64,000 bases of DNA from Acidobacteriota bacterium (GTDB lineage: Bacteria > Aquificota > Aquificia > Aquificales > Aquificaceae), in assembly GCA_003696155.1 (NCBI GenBank), contig RFFP01000022.1:118270-182269 (forward strand), given 5' to 3'. The notes beneath the pieces are model-generated. The model worked only from the letters and a program-made list of their open reading frames with translations, did no database searches and was not told the origin of the DNA. How positions within the stretch are numbered: the stretch's first letter is position 1; every line of letters begins with the position of its first letter. The translations under genes and the position numbers were made by a program. Shown piece after piece: positions 29,417 through 39,750 of this stretch.

Positions 29417-30257
29417 CGCTCACGAAGACCTTTAAAAGGTCGGTGGGTACGGGGATAACCACAGTGTTGCCCGGCTTTGTGCTTACGTTCTGTATAGTTT
29501 CCAAGTATCTTAGTTGTAATGCTATGGGTTGTGTGGACAGTATCTGGGCAGCTTCTGCTAGCTTCTGGGCTGCTTGGTACTCTGCCTCCGCGGTTATTAT
29601 CTTTGCCCTCCTTTCCCTTTCCGCCTCCGCCTGCCTTGCCATTGCCTTTCTTAGCTCCTCTGGAAGGTCGATCCTTTTGAGCTCCACAGCCACCACCTTT
29701 ATACCCCATGGGTCTGTTTGCCTGTCTATTATCTCCTGAAGCTGTATGTTTAGCTTCTCTCTCTCAGAGAGAAGCTCGTCAAGCTCTGCCGCACCGCACA
29801 CGCTTCTGAGTGTGGTCTGGGCTATCTGGGATGTGGCGTAAAGATAGTTCTCCACTGCTACGATGGCCTTTACAGGGTCTACCACCCTGAAGTATACAAC
29901 CGCATCCACGCTAACGGAGACGTTATCCCTGGTGATTATGTCCTGGGTGGGCACATCAAGGGTTACCGTCCTTAGGTCCACCTTAACCATCCTGTCTATT
30001 ATGGGTATGAGGATGAAAAGGCCTGGACCCTTTGCACCTATTACACGACCAAGCCTGAAGATAACAGCCCTCTGATACTCTGGAACTATCTTTATGGCTA
30101 CAGCAAGAAAGACCACAACCGCTATGGCAATCACGATCACGGGTGAAAACCCCATAGCAATCCCTCCTATAAGTCTTAATATATCTGCACCCATTATGCT
30201 TACAAGCACTATAACCAGAAAAAGTATGAAGGGCAGGAAGTCTAATATGGGCTTCAT
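29391..30257 (-). CDS. SPFH/band-7 protein (slipin/stomatin type)
   Basis: A 288-aa protein. Two hydrophobic segments near the N-terminus ([19 protein letters not shown] and [17 protein letters not shown]) are followed by the band-7 domain: [41 protein letters not shown] in pieces, [21 protein letters not shown], and a helical [27 protein letters not shown]. The ATG at 30257 overlaps the ilvD stop as ATGA, which fixes the start. Slipins form membrane-bound oligomers, often with an NfeD partner, which is absent here. It may organise membrane microdomains. Confidence 0.9.
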   Translation of the reverse strand: MKPILDFLPFILFLVIVLVSIMGADILRLIGGIAMGFSPVIVIAIAVVVFLAVAIKIVPEYQRAVIFRLGRVIGAKGPGLFILIPIIDRMVKVDLRTVTLDVPTQDIITRDNVSVSVDAVVYFRVVDPVKAIVAVENYLYATSQIAQTTLRSVCGAAELDELLSEREKLNIQLQEIIDRQTDPWGIKVVAVELKRIDLPEELRKAMARQAEAERERRAKIITAEAEYQAAQKLAEAAQILSTQPIALQLRYLETIQNVSTKPGNTVVIPVPTDLLKVFVSGEKVQGKD

Positions 30258-31921
30258 GCTTCTAAAATTGCTCCCTTTGATGAGGAGCTTACAAGCTTTA
30301 CGTACCTTCTGAGCCATGGGCTCCTTATCTCTTTGCTCTTTGGCACGAACCTTTCCAGTCTTTTCTTGAGCTCTTCTTGGGAGACAAGAAGCTCAATCCT
30401 CCTCCTTGGTATGTCAATGAGTATCTCGTCACCATCCTGAACCACCCCTATAGGTCCACCCATGGCAGCTTCAGGAGCTATATGACCTACGCAGGCGCCA
30501 CGTGTTCCACCGGAAAACCTCCCATCGGTTATAAGTGCCACCTTGTCACCAAGCCCCATGCCCATTATAGCTGAGGTGGGAGAGAGCATCTCTCTCATAC
30601 CTGGACCACCCTTGGGACCCTCATACCTTATGACCACCACATGGCCAGGCTTTACCTTACCACCCAGTATGCCATCTATGGCTTCCTCTTCGGAGTCAAA
30701 GCATATAGCCCTTCCCCTAAAGACAAGCATACTTGGGTCCACACCTGCGGTTTTAACCACGCACCCCTCGGGTGCCAAGTTTCCAAACAGCACCGCTATA
30801 CCGCCCTCTTTGGAGTATGGATCCTCTATCCTCCTTATCACCTCACCGTCCGCATCGGGCGACTCCTGTGCTATCTGCCTTAAGGTTTTCCCACTTACCG
30901 TTGGTCTGTCTGGGTGGGGAAGGTAGCCACCCCTTATTAGCTCCTTAAGTATGGATGGTATTCCTCCCACATTGTCAAGGTCCTGTATATGGTAGTGGGA
31001 CGCAGGAGATATCTTGCATAGGGTGGGTGTTTTCTTTGATATGTGATTTATTCTGTCAAGGTCATACTCTACTCCTGCCTCCCTGGCTATGGCAAGAAGG
31101 TGTAGTATGGTGTTGGAAGAGCCACCCATGGCTATATCTACCGCAAAGGCGTTGTCAAAGGTTTCTAAAGTAAGAAGGTCTCTGGGTCTTACGTCCCCTC
31201 TCAGTAGCTCCATAATTTGCCTACCTACCTGCCTTGCCAAAATTTCCCTCCTTGGGTCCACTGCCGGAACGGTACCGTTGCCAGGAAGACCAAGACCGAG
31301 GACCTCCGTTATGCAGTTCATAGAGTTGGCGGTAAACATCCCCGAACAGCTTCCACAGGTTGGGCAGGCATGCTCCTCTATGAGCTTTAACTCCCTCTCT
31401 TCTATCTTTCCGGCTTTTAGCTGTCCTATGCCCTCAAAGACGCTTATAAGGTCCACCTTCCTCCCGTTCACATCCCCTGCAAGCATGGGACCACCGCTTA
31501 CGAAGATGGTAGGTATGTTGAGCCTTGCTGTCGCCATGAGCATACCCGGAACTATCTTGTCGCAGTTGGGCACGCATATGAGGGCGTCAAGCTGATGAGC
31601 CTCTACGACAGTTTCTATAGAGTCCGCTATAAGCTCCCTTGAAGGCAAAGAGTAATGCATGCCGTAATGCCCCATGGCTATGCCATCGTCCACACCTATG
31701 ACGTTAAACTCGATGGGCACACCGCCAGCCTTTCTTACCTCCTCCTTTATGGGCTGGACAAACTCCCTCAGGTGCACATGACCTGGAATTATGTCTATAT
31801 AGGAGTTGGCGATGCCAATTAGGGGCTTGTCAAAATCCTCATCCTTTAGTCCGCAGGCTCTCAAAAGGGCCCTGTGGGGCGACCTCTCTATACCCTTTTT
31901 TACCTTATCGCTTCTTAGCAT
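30254..31921 (-). CDS. ilvD: Dihydroxy-acid dehydratase
   Basis: A 555-aa Fe-S dehydratase of valine, leucine and isoleucine synthesis. Motifs: [25 protein letters not shown] in pieces, [15 protein letters not shown] (cluster Cys), [18 protein letters not shown] (cluster Cys), [20 protein letters not shown] and a C-terminal [22 protein letters not shown]. It follows nuoH after nine bases and precedes the slipin gene with an ATGA overlap. The company of nuo genes is not functional; it reflects the mixed operons of this genome type. Confidence 0.97.
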   Translation of the reverse strand: MLRSDKVKKGIERSPHRALLRACGLKDEDFDKPLIGIANSYIDIIPGHVHLREFVQPIKEEVRKAGGVPIEFNVIGVDDGIAMGHYGMHYSLPSRELIADSIETVVEAHQLDALICVPNCDKIVPGMLMATARLNIPTIFVSGGPMLAGDVNGRKVDLISVFEGIGQLKAGKIEERELKLIEEHACPTCGSCSGMFTANSMNCITEVLGLGLPGNGTVPAVDPRREILARQVGRQIMELLRGDVRPRDLLTLETFDNAFAVDIAMGGSSNTILHLLAIAREAGVEYDLDRINHISKKTPTLCKISPASHYHIQDLDNVGGIPSILKELIRGGYLPHPDRPTVSGKTLRQIAQESPDADGEVIRRIEDPYSKEGGIAVLFGNLAPEGCVVKTAGVDPSMLVFRGRAICFDSEEEAIDGILGGKVKPGHVVVIRYEGPKGGPGMREMLSPTSAIMGMGLGDKVALITDGRFSGGTRGACVGHIAPEAAMGGPIGVVQDGDEILIDIPRRRIELLVSQEELKKRLERFVPKSKEIRSPWLRRYVKLVSSSSKGAILEA

Positions 31922-31930
31922 GCTGACCTC

Positions 31931-32938
31931 CTACAAAATATAAGCAACCACTGCTGTTATGACCACATTAGCTATGGCCAAAGGTAGCATAACCTTCCAG
32001 CCCACCTCCGTTATGTCCCTTGCCTGAAACCTGGGAAGGGTCCAATGGAGCCAAAGGACAAAGAAGACAAGTCCAAACATCTTTATGAAGAACCACAGAT
32101 AGGGAGAAAGAGGTCCAAATATGGCAGGTCCAGACCAACCCCCGAAGAACAGGACTACCGCAATGGCGGAAAGTGCCATAACCCCTAAATACCACTCGGC
32201 GAGTGGAAAAACACCAAAGCGCATACCACCGTACTCTACGTTATACCCAGTGACTAGCTCAGCTTCTGCCTCCTGTATATCAAAGGGAACCCTACCTGTT
32301 TCCGCAAGCATGCAGAAAAGATAGAGCACAAAGGCCACAGGTTGATAGAACACAAACCATATCCCCCTTTCTATCTGAGCCTGAACGATGCCGACCGTGC
32401 TCATCGTGCCCGCAAGGAGGATAACACCAAGCACAGAAAAGCCCAGGATAACCTCATAGCCTATGACCACTGCAGCCTTCCTCAAAGAGCCTATAAAGGC
32501 ATACTTAGAGTTAGAAGCCCAGCCTGAGAATATAGTGCCATAGACCACAATAGAACCAAAGGCAAATATCAACAGGACCGCTATGTTAACGTCTGAAACT
32601 AGGGGCTTTATCTCGTATCCAAAAAGGGTAAAGCTCGGACCAAAGGGTATAACGGAAAAGAGCATGAGAGCCGGTGCAACCGCAAGTACCACTGCAAGGT
32701 AATACACAGCTTTGTCCGCGTTCCTTGGTATTACAGACTCTTTGGTCAAAAGCTTTATACCGTCCGCAAGAGGTTGCAAAAGACCAAAGGGACCTACAAG
32801 CTTTGGACCCACACGAGCCTGAATATGCCCTGCGAGCTTTCTTTCAAACCAAGTCAGGTAGGCCCCCACACCTAAAAATACACCCAAGATTATAAGAACC
32901 TTTACAAGGGTTATAAAGACAGAGAGAAGTAGCTCCAT
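31931..32938 (-). CDS. nuoH: NADH-quinone oxidoreductase subunit H
   Basis: A 335-aa polytopic membrane protein of complex I that lies next to the quinone chamber. It contains [80 protein letters not shown] and the late [21 protein letters not shown]. The ATG at 32938 begins the first membrane helix; a longer reading frame upstream lacks support. It is downstream of nuoCD with an unusual small gene between. nuoI and other membrane subunits do not follow; ilvD does. Confidence 0.95.
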   Translation of the reverse strand: MELLLSVFITLVKVLIILGVFLGVGAYLTWFERKLAGHIQARVGPKLVGPFGLLQPLADGIKLLTKESVIPRNADKAVYYLAVVLAVAPALMLFSVIPFGPSFTLFGYEIKPLVSDVNIAVLLIFAFGSIVVYGTIFSGWASNSKYAFIGSLRKAAVVIGYEVILGFSVLGVILLAGTMSTVGIVQAQIERGIWFVFYQPVAFVLYLFCMLAETGRVPFDIQEAEAELVTGYNVEYGGMRFGVFPLAEWYLGVMALSAIAVVLFFGGWSGPAIFGPLSPYLWFFIKMFGLVFFVLWLHWTLPRFQARDITEVGWKVMLPLAIANVVITAVVAYIL

Positions 32939-32954
32939 GTTAACTATTATACGT

Positions 32955-33194
32955 TCACCTGCTACCTCTTTGAGGGATTTCAAAAACTCTGTACAGAAGC
33001 TGTCTTATCTCCCTAATTTCATCTTCAAGACGGTCAAGCCTTCTGTTGATGTCGTCTATTCTTCTATTCATATCCTCAAATCTCTTGTTTATATCCTTAA
33101 ACCTTTTGTTAAACACGCCCCACACGAGACCTAGGACCACTGCGTGAGCGGTTATTATGCTAACTATGATGGCTAGAGGCTGCTCCCATTCCAT
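32955..33194 (-). CDS. Small membrane-anchored coiled-coil protein inside the nuo operon
   Basis: A 79-aa protein with one N-terminal membrane helix (PLAIIVSIITAHAVVLGLVWGVF) followed by a heptad coiled coil (FKDINKRFEDMNRRIDDINRRLDRLEDEIREIRQLL, in pieces). It is not a canonical Nuo subunit and I do not recognise its family. It lies between nuoCD (45 bases) and nuoH (16 bases) on the same strand. The topology predicts the coiled coil in the cytoplasm or periplasm depending on orientation. Compare the similar-style protein at 35542-35808 between nuoB and nuoA. Confidence 0.75.
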   Translation of the reverse strand: MEWEQPLAIIVSIITAHAVVLGLVWGVFNKRFKDINKRFEDMNRRIDDINRRLDRLEDEIREIRQLLYRVFEIPQRGSR

Positions 33195-33239
33195 GGGATT
33201 TCAATATATGTAGGGGAAAAGTTAAAAACAAGCTTTCCC

Positions 33240-34997
33240 TTACCTGTCTGTCTCTCCCACCACTGGGTCAAGGCTTCCCAAGAGGGCTATGGCGTCCGCT
33301 ATGGTCCTGCCCTCTATAAGCTTTGGGAAGATGGAGAGGTTATAAAGAGCTCCGGACCTAATCCTGAGCCTGTAAGGTTTTGAGCCACTCACCGAATATA
33401 TGTAAAAGCCCAGCTCACCCCTTGGGTTCTCACCGCCTGCATAGACCTCACCAGGTGGAGCATCCTCTCCATGGACCACTATGCGGAAGTTCTTAACCAT
33501 GTCCTCAAGGTCCATAAAGACGTCCTCTTTTGGTGCCATGACCGCCGGATGCTCCTTGTTTACGTAAGGTGCGGACTTGGGAAGTTTCTCAAGCTTTGCC
33601 ACGCATTGCTCCACTATCCTCAGACTTTGAACCATCTCTTCCATTCTGACTAGATACCTGTCGTAAACGTCCCCTACCTCTCCCACGGGAATGTCAAAAT
33701 CTAACTCATCGTATGCCGCGTAGGGCTCGAGCTTTCTCAGGTCGTAGGGTACGCCTGAAGCTCTTGCAACAGGACCGCTAAGACCGTAGTTAAAAACATC
33801 TTCTCTAGATATTATTCCTATGTCTTTGGTTCTCCTTAGCCATATTCTGTTTCTGGTAAGGAGGTTATGGTACTCCCTGAGCCTCTGGGGAAAGTCCTTT
33901 ATAAAGGCTTTGACCACGTCCAAGGTACCTTCCGCAAGGTCGTAATGAACTCCCCCAATCCTCAGGAAGGCAGATGTAAGCCTAAATCCCGCATTTCCTT
34001 CTATTATGTCCATAATTTTTTCACGTTCCCTAAAGGCATAGAGGAAGACGGTCAGGGCTCCAAGGTCAAGGGCACCCGTACCAAGCCAAAGAAGATGGGA
34101 GTTTATTCTCTGGAGCTCTGCGAACATGGTCCTTATGTACCTTGCCTTTTGGGGCACTTCCACTCCAAGAAGTTTCTCAACCGTATTTACATAGGCAAGT
34201 TCGTTGCATATGGCAGATATGTAATCCATCCTGTCCGTGTAGGGTAGAAATTGGAAGTAATAGATGTTCTCCGCTATCTTTTCCATACCTCTGTGGAGCT
34301 GTCCTAGTATTACATCGGACTGGACTACGCTCTCTCCATCAAGGTCAAAGAGGAACCATATGGTGCCATGTGTTCCAGGATGGAGGGGACCCCAGTTTAG
34401 GACAAGCTGAGCCTTTTTCTTTAGCCTAGACCTCTCCGTTCTTTCCAAGTCCTCAAGGGTTGCCACCCTTGTATGCATAAGCTCAAAGTCATGGCTGGGT
34501 GGCTCTGTCCTTCCTGCGTACAGCTCTGTTAGAGATGGGAGCTCCACCTCCTGCGGACCCTCCATTGGAAAGTCTTTCCTCAGAGGATAATAGGGATAGC
34601 CCTCCCACATGAACATCCTTCTAAGGTTTTCGTGGCCATCGTAGATCACACCAAACATATCGTAAGCTTCCCTCTCTGCCCATCTAGCGCAGGGCCATAG
34701 CTTTTCGATGGAAGGGAGCTTACCATCCTTTGCCCATGTTTTGACCAAAACCCTTTCGTTAACATCGGGGTTGTAAAGTATGTAGATGCCCTGAAACCTT
34801 TCCCTTTTATCCGGAAAGTCTATGCACGTGTGGTCTATGAAGTGCCTAAAGCCCTCTCTCTCTTTTAGATGTTTAAGAAGTTCTGCGAGTTTTTCATGCC
34901 TTACATGTAGGTTTACCGTGTGCTCTGTTCGTTCTACGTCCACATCCTTGAACTCAAATTTAACCCTATCTGCGGTAGCTTTGTTCATCCAAGGCAT
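33240..34997 (-). CDS. nuoCD: NADH-quinone oxidoreductase fused subunits C and D
   Basis: A 585-aa fusion of the two hydrophilic complex I subunits. The NuoC part (about 1-165) contains FIDHTCIDFPD, VKTWAKDGKLPSIEKLWPCARWAEREAYDMFG in pieces, and RKDFPMEGPQE. The NuoD part (about 195-585) has VLNWGPLHPGTHG, HRGMEKIAE, LPYTDRMDY, NSHLLWLG, GPVARASGVPYDLR and, near the C-terminus, GELGFYIYSVSGSKPYRLRIRSG. It begins three bases after nuoB. The C-D fusion is like that of enterobacteria. Confidence 0.96.
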   Translation of the reverse strand: MPWMNKATADRVKFEFKDVDVERTEHTVNLHVRHEKLAELLKHLKEREGFRHFIDHTCIDFPDKRERFQGIYILYNPDVNERVLVKTWAKDGKLPSIEKLWPCARWAEREAYDMFGVIYDGHENLRRMFMWEGYPYYPLRKDFPMEGPQEVELPSLTELYAGRTEPPSHDFELMHTRVATLEDLERTERSRLKKKAQLVLNWGPLHPGTHGTIWFLFDLDGESVVQSDVILGQLHRGMEKIAENIYYFQFLPYTDRMDYISAICNELAYVNTVEKLLGVEVPQKARYIRTMFAELQRINSHLLWLGTGALDLGALTVFLYAFREREKIMDIIEGNAGFRLTSAFLRIGGVHYDLAEGTLDVVKAFIKDFPQRLREYHNLLTRNRIWLRRTKDIGIISREDVFNYGLSGPVARASGVPYDLRKLEPYAAYDELDFDIPVGEVGDVYDRYLVRMEEMVQSLRIVEQCVAKLEKLPKSAPYVNKEHPAVMAPKEDVFMDLEDMVKNFRIVVHGEDAPPGEVYAGGENPRGELGFYIYSVSGSKPYRLRIRSGALYNLSIFPKLIEGRTIADAIALLGSLDPVVGETDR

Positions 34998-34999
34998 AA

Positions 35000-35530
35000 T
35001 TACACCTCTATTTCTCTTGGGATAAGACCTTGCCTCTGTATATCCTTGCGAAAATCATTAAAGGCTTTGTCATACTTCTTCACGCCCTTCTCCTTTATCT
35101 TCTTCTGAAGCTGTAGTATGCCGTATATAAGCCCCTGAGGGTGGGGTGGACAGCCGGGTATGTAAACATCTACGGGTATTATCCTGTCCATGCCCTGAAG
35201 AGTTGAGTAAGTTGGGAAGGGTCCACCTGCGGAAGCACAGCCCCCCATGGTTATACACCATTTGGGGTCGGGCATCTGCTCCCACAGGAGCTTTAGCATG
35301 GGTGCTACCTTATTGACCACCGTGCCGGCAACTATGAGAAGGTCTGCCTGTCTTGGGGATGCTCTGAATATAACACCCAGCCTGTCAAGGTCAAATCTTG
35401 AGGCAGCGGCGTGCATCATCTCTATGGCACAGCAGGCAAGACCTATGGTCAGGGGCCAGAGGGCATTCCTACGACCCCAGCTTAAAAGCTCATCTACCGT
35501 GGTAAGCACAAAGCCGTTTGAGTTTACCAT
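35000..35530 (-). CDS. nuoB: NADH-quinone oxidoreductase subunit B
   Basis: A 176-aa subunit that ligates cluster N2. [18 protein letters not shown] gives the tandem cysteines, [15 protein letters not shown] the third and [21 protein letters not shown] the fourth. The C-terminus is extended by a charged tail ([15 protein letters not shown]). The adjacent plus-oriented AGG-rich sequence gives a ribosome site for the ATG. It follows the small coiled-coil gene and precedes nuoCD. Confidence 0.97.
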   Translation of the reverse strand: MVNSNGFVLTTVDELLSWGRRNALWPLTIGLACCAIEMMHAAASRFDLDRLGVIFRASPRQADLLIVAGTVVNKVAPMLKLLWEQMPDPKWCITMGGCASAGGPFPTYSTLQGMDRIIPVDVYIPGCPPHPQGLIYGILQLQKKIKEKGVKKYDKAFNDFRKDIQRQGLIPREIEV

Positions 35531-35541
35531 ATCTTACCTCC

Positions 35542-35808
35542 TTACCTTAAAACTTTTACCACTTCTAACAAAATTCCAAGTGCATCCCTGTTGAAGAAGG
35601 CAACCATGAAAGTAAGGACTATAAGCCATACTTTTAGAACTCTAAGCTCTGAAAAAACCTTAGCTTCAAGCTCCTTTACTTCAGCCCTTGTCTCTCTAAA
35701 CTCCGCCCTTACCTTTTCAATCTCCGCCTCCAATCTTGCAATATCCGCCTTCTCCTTTCCTGTCTCCTCTTCAAGCAGTCTGTAAACCTCATAAGGTAAA
35801 GTTGCCAT
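35542..35808 (-). CDS. Small coiled-coil protein with C-terminal membrane helix, between nuoA and nuoB
   Basis: An 88-aa protein. A long N-terminal coiled coil (KADIARLEAEIEKVRAEFRE, then TRAEVKELEAKVFSELRVLK) is followed by one hydrophobic segment (VWLIVLTFMVAFF) and a short amphipathic end. The layout resembles DUF1640/CCDC90-like proteins. No canonical Nuo subunit looks like this. It sits 25 bases behind nuoA and 11 before nuoB, so it is almost certainly co-transcribed with complex I genes. An assembly or stabilising role is inference. Confidence 0.75.
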   Translation of the reverse strand: MATLPYEVYRLLEEETGKEKADIARLEAEIEKVRAEFRETRAEVKELEAKVFSELRVLKVWLIVLTFMVAFFNRDALGILLEVVKVLR

Positions 35809-35833
35809 GTCTCTTAATTATAGTCCTCAGCCC

Positions 35834-36190
35834 TTACATCTGCCATTTCAGGGCTCCCTTTCTCCAAGCGTAGAGGAAGCCAAGACCTAAGATAAAGATA
35901 AAGAGCACAGCCTCTATTAGCCCATAGAGCCCAATCTCTTCAAAGACTACAGCCCAGGGAAAGAGCAGAGCTACTTCTATATCAAAAAGTATAAGGAGAA
36001 GTCCCAAAAGGTAGTAGCCTTGTTTAAAGGTTCCCCTTGCCTCTAGGTCATAGAGAGGAACACCACATTCGTAGGGATAGTCCTCCATCTTCTCCTTGGT
36101 TTTAGGACCTAAGATGTCGTTTAATACGCTGAAAGCCGAGGCGACCAGAATTGCAACCACAAAGAATATAAGAATACCTATATACTCCAT
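35834..36190 (-). CDS. nuoA: NADH-quinone oxidoreductase subunit A
   Basis: A 118-aa membrane subunit with three helices. YPYECGVPLYDLEARGTFKQGYYLLGLLLILFDIEVALLFPWA (read in pieces) is the NuoA signature with its conserved Cys loop and acidic residues in helix 2. The ATG at 36190 has AGGAGG eight bases upstream and starts the first helix, so a longer frame overlapping the mat gene is rejected. It follows mat by 11 bases. Confidence 0.95.
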   Translation of the reverse strand: MEYIGILIFFVVAILVASAFSVLNDILGPKTKEKMEDYPYECGVPLYDLEARGTFKQGYYLLGLLLILFDIEVALLFPWAVVFEEIGLYGLIEAVLFIFILGLGFLYAWRKGALKWQM

Positions 36191-36201
36191 TCTTTGACCT
36201 C

Positions 36202-37404
36202 CTATGCTACCGTATAAATACCCTTTAGGAAACCTTCCCAAGTGGTGGGCATGCGCTCCAGCTCTTCCTTAACTATCTTCTCAATAGGTTCCTTCAGAAG
36301 ATGAATTCCCTTCTTACTCCTTACCTTAACGTCCAGCACCTGCGGTTCGTTTATGGGTTTGCCTATCTGGGAAACTATGTAGCAGTATGATTCTTCTATT
36401 TCCTCTATCTCCCTTACGACCCTTTGGGCTATCAGGTTGGCGACCGTGTTGTATATCTTGCCTATATGAGATATAGGGTTTTTGCCTGCGGCTGCCTCTA
36501 AGCTCATGGGTCTGTATGGTGTTATAAGGCCGTTTACCCTGTTGCCACGTCCTACCTGTCCATCGTCCCCCTGCTCTGCAGAGGTCCCTGTAACAGTTAT
36601 GTAAACCGAACCCTCTTCCCTGCTGTCAGCGGTGTTTATAAAGAGCTCTACCTCTTTGCCTATAATACCGCTTATGTACTCTTTTAGCTTTCTATGTATC
36701 TCTTCCTTTTTGGAAAAGTATTCATCTATGCTCTTTATGTACTTTCCTACGAAGGCAAGGGCGACGGTCAGCCTTAGCCTGTCCTTTATCCTTACCCCCA
36801 TGACCTTTATGTCTTCACCTATCTCTGGATGTTCCTCCTTTATATTTTCTGAGTTTAAGAACCTTTCCGCTTCAAGAACTGCCCTTTCCAGCTGGTCAAG
36901 GGGTGCAAAGCCCACACCAAAGGAGGTGTCATTGGCAAGGGGTACCTCACCCTTTTTTTGAAAGCGTTCAAATAGCTCTACAAGGTCCTTGCTTCCTGGC
37001 TTTATCTTTGTGTAAATCCTCACATGGTTCTCAGGGTCTAGGTTTCTAAGGTTTTTCCTTATCCAATCCTTGGCGCTCTCCACCACAAGCTCATGCGCTT
37101 CAAGCCTTTTGCCATCTTTTTCCAGTATGGCCCTACCCACGAGGTAAATCTCTATGGGCTCTATTACCTCACCACCACCAAAGTCAGCCTTGGCCACACC
37201 ACCAACCAGAAGTGCCTTGTCCACGTTGTGGTGCATTACCGCCCCGAACTCCTTCAGGTACCATCTGCATAGCTGTCTTGAGAGGTTCTCCGCAAGGTAG
37301 TCGCATATGGTATCGGGATGACCTGTCCCCTTTCTTTCCACTATCTCCGCATCCTGTTCATAGACGGGCTCAAAAGTCATAGGGGTTATAACGATGCTTG
37401 CCAC
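36202..37404 (-). CDS. mat: Archaeal-type S-adenosylmethionine synthetase (methionine adenosyltransferase)
   Basis: A 400-aa enzyme of the archaeal MAT family (COG1812), not the ordinary bacterial MetK. Diagnostic pieces are [81 protein letters not shown] and [16 protein letters not shown]. It makes SAM from methionine and ATP; SAM feeds QueA, HemN, ThiC and the SAM hydrolase found in this window. It is divergent from hemN, has a GGAGG ribosome site, and leads the nuoA operon. Confidence 0.96.
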   Translation of the reverse strand: MASIVITPMTFEPVYEQDAEIVERKGTGHPDTICDYLAENLSRQLCRWYLKEFGAVMHHNVDKALLVGGVAKADFGGGEVIEPIEIYLVGRAILEKDGKRLEAHELVVESAKDWIRKNLRNLDPENHVRIYTKIKPGSKDLVELFERFQKKGEVPLANDTSFGVGFAPLDQLERAVLEAERFLNSENIKEEHPEIGEDIKVMGVRIKDRLRLTVALAFVGKYIKSIDEYFSKKEEIHRKLKEYISGIIGKEVELFINTADSREEGSVYITVTGTSAEQGDDGQVGRGNRVNGLITPYRPMSLEAAAGKNPISHIGKIYNTVANLIAQRVVREIEEIEESYCYIVSQIGKPINEPQVLDVKVRSKKGIHLLKEPIEKIVKEELERMPTTWEGFLKGIYTVA

Positions 37405-37474
37405 TTGTTACCTCCTAAGGATTTGGTTCAGTAAAGTATAACATAGGTACCCAACAGAGCTATATTTATACCCT

Positions 37475-38845
37475 ATGAAAGCCATCTTCGATGAGAACCT
37501 TATAAAAAAGTACGACAGGCCTGGACCAAGATACACGAGCTACCCACCAGCTACCGAGTTTCACGAGGGTGTGGGAGAGGAGGACTACAAGAGGAAGCTC
37601 CTTGAGAGCAACATTCAAAGAAGACCCTTATCCCTTTACTTTCACATACCCTTTTGTGAAAGTGCCTGCTGGTTTTGCGGTTGCAACGTGATAATCTCCC
37701 ACAGAAAGGATGTGAGCGGTAGGTACCTTGACTACCTTTACCGTGAGATGGAGGAGCTGTCCAAGTACATAGACATCTCAAGACCTGTGGTCCAGCTCCA
37801 TTGGGGAGGTGGAACGCCTAACTTCCTTAGCAACGAGGAGATAAGGGAGCTCTTTGGAAAGATAAGAGAATACTTCAGGCTTTCTGAGGATGCGGAGATA
37901 AGCCTTGAGATAGACCCAAGGTATCTTTCAGGGGGTCAGCTTGAGGTTATAAGGGAGGTGGGTTTTAACCGCATAAGCATGGGGCTTCAAGATTTAGATG
38001 AGGAGGTCCAAAGGGCTATAAACAGGGTTCAGCCCTACGATCTTATGCAGAGGGTCATGAAGGACCTTCGCTCTCTGGGCTTTAAGAGCATAAACATAGA
38101 CCTCATATACGGACTTCCCCACCAGACCCCTGGGAAGTTCAGAAAGACCATAGAGCAAACCATAGAGCTCCAACCCGATAGGGTTGCGGTCTTCAACTTT
38201 GCCTATGTGCCATGGCTGAAACCCCTTCAGAGGAAGATTGACCCCTCTACCCTTCCACCACCCGAGGATAAACTGACCATCCTACGCATGACCATAGACC
38301 TCTTCCAGAAAGCTGGGTACGTATTCATAGGCATGGACCACTTTGCTAAACCTGAGGATGAGCTTGCTGTGGCGCAGGAAGAGGGCACTCTCTGGAGAAA
38401 CTTCCAGGGCTATACAACAAAGAAGGGAGTAGACCTAATAGGCATAGGCGCCACGTCCATAGGTATGCTTTACGACGCTTACTTTCAAAACTACAAAACC
38501 ATAAGGGACTACTACATGGCTATAGACGGCGGGAAACTCCCAACCATGAGGGGTTACCTTCTGAGCAGGGAGGATATAATAAGGCGTGAGGTTATAATGG
38601 AGCTTATGTGTAACTTCTTCTGCTCCTTCGAAAGGATAGAAAAGGTCTTTGACATAGACTTTAAAGAGCACTTCTCCTCGGAGCTTGAGGAGCTTGAGGA
38701 TATGGAGAGGGATGGTCTTTTGAAACTTGAAGAGGGAGCCATAAGGGTCCTGCCCGAGGGTAAGCTTCTTATAAGGAACATCGCCATGGTTTTTGACCAG
38801 TACATAAAGAGCAAGGGGGAACGGAGATTCTCCAGAACCATATGA
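37475..38845 (+). CDS. hemN: Oxygen-independent coproporphyrinogen III dehydrogenase
   Basis: A 456-aa radical SAM enzyme of haem synthesis. It begins [20 protein letters not shown] and has the cluster motif [11 protein letters not shown], in which the CxxxCxxC spacing is extended by one further Cys as in true HemN. It also has [41 protein letters not shown] and [13 protein letters not shown]. These features distinguish HemN from HemW. The stop overlaps the ATG of the OppF-like gene. It is divergent from mat, which supplies SAM. Confidence 0.95.
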   Translation: MKAIFDENLIKKYDRPGPRYTSYPPATEFHEGVGEEDYKRKLLESNIQRRPLSLYFHIPFCESACWFCGCNVIISHRKDVSGRYLDYLYREMEELSKYIDISRPVVQLHWGGGTPNFLSNEEIRELFGKIREYFRLSEDAEISLEIDPRYLSGGQLEVIREVGFNRISMGLQDLDEEVQRAINRVQPYDLMQRVMKDLRSLGFKSINIDLIYGLPHQTPGKFRKTIEQTIELQPDRVAVFNFAYVPWLKPLQRKIDPSTLPPPEDKLTILRMTIDLFQKAGYVFIGMDHFAKPEDELAVAQEEGTLWRNFQGYTTKKGVDLIGIGATSIGMLYDAYFQNYKTIRDYYMAIDGGKLPTMRGYLLSREDIIRREVIMELMCNFFCSFERIEKVFDIDFKEHFSSELEELEDMERDGLLKLEEGAIRVLPEGKLLIRNIAMVFDQYIKSKGERRFSRTI

Positions 38846-39750
38846 GCACCCTGCTTAAGGTTGAAAGGCTGACAAAGGTATTCAAAGTAGGTCTTTTTAA
38901 AAGCAGGAGGGTGTGGGCGCTAAAAGATGTGAGCTTACATGTGGAAAGGGGGGAAATATTTTCCCTCGTTGGTGAGTCTGGCTCTGGCAAGAGTACGCTA
39001 GGAAAGGTAATCTTAAGGTTAGAAAGACCGACAAGCGGTAGGGTGCTCTTTGAGGGCAGGGATATATTCAGCATCGGAAAAGAGTATACAAGGATGGTGT
39101 CCGTAGTTTTTCAAGACCCAAGGTCCTCTCTGAACCCCTACATGAAGGTAAAGGATATAGTTGAAGAGCCTCTCCTAGTTCACCGCTTTAGGAATAGGAC
39201 AGAGAGGGTAGTCCAGTCCTTGCTAGTGTCAGGGCTTGACGAAAGCTTCCTAAGCAGAAAGCCTGAAAGCCTGTCCGGAGGTCAGAGGCAAAGAGTGGCC
39301 ATAGCAAGGGCTATAGCCTTTGAGCCTAAACTTCTGGTTGCTGATGAGCCCACCGCATCCCTGGATATGAGTTACAGGACAGGGGTGCTGGAGCTCTTTA
39401 AAAGTTTAAGAGAAAGGGGTATAAGCATACTATTAATAACACACGACCTTAGGGCTGTGGAGAGGGTTGCGGACAGGGTCGGTGTGCTTTACAGGGGTAA
39501 ACTTGTAGAACTGGGCGTTAAGGATGCGGTTCTAAAAAACCCCTTACACCCCTATACTCAGTACCTTATATTTACCATGCCTGTGAGACATCCCTCTCAG
39601 AGAAAGCCATCGACTTACTATGAGCTTCCCGAGGACTTTGAAAAAGCTTGTCCCTTTTTCCATCAGTGCGTACACAGGCTAAGGGAGTGTGAGGATGGAG
39701 TTAAGGAGGTAATCGTGGATGGACGGCTCGTCTCATGTAATCTATACTGA
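38842..39750 (+). CDS. Peptide/nickel-type ABC transporter ATP-binding protein (OppF/DppF-like)
   Basis: A 302-aa ABC ATPase with Walker [25 protein letters not shown], signature [14 protein letters not shown], Walker [13 protein letters not shown] and H-loop LLITHDL. The C-terminal oligopeptide-ATPase extension is present: [13 protein letters not shown], then [14 protein letters not shown] with the conserved cysteines. It is the probable partner of the OppD-like ATPase at 4465, which lies 34 kb away; no permease is near either. The start overlaps the hemN stop and its end overlaps the next gene by 32 bases. Confidence 0.9.
   Translation: MSTLLKVERLTKVFKVGLFKSRRVWALKDVSLHVERGEIFSLVGESGSGKSTLGKVILRLERPTSGRVLFEGRDIFSIGKEYTRMVSVVFQDPRSSLNPYMKVKDIVEEPLLVHRFRNRTERVVQSLLVSGLDESFLSRKPESLSGGQRQRVAIARAIAFEPKLLVADEPTASLDMSYRTGVLELFKSLRERGISILLITHDLRAVERVADRVGVLYRGKLVELGVKDAVLKNPLHPYTQYLIFTMPVRHPSQRKPSTYYELPEDFEKACPFFHQCVHRLRECEDGVKEVIVDGRLVSCNLY

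Noticed and set aside
37405..37474. SAM riboswitch between mat and hemN
   Set aside because: The gap is only 70 bases with no conserved hairpins; it holds just AT-rich promoter-like sequence.
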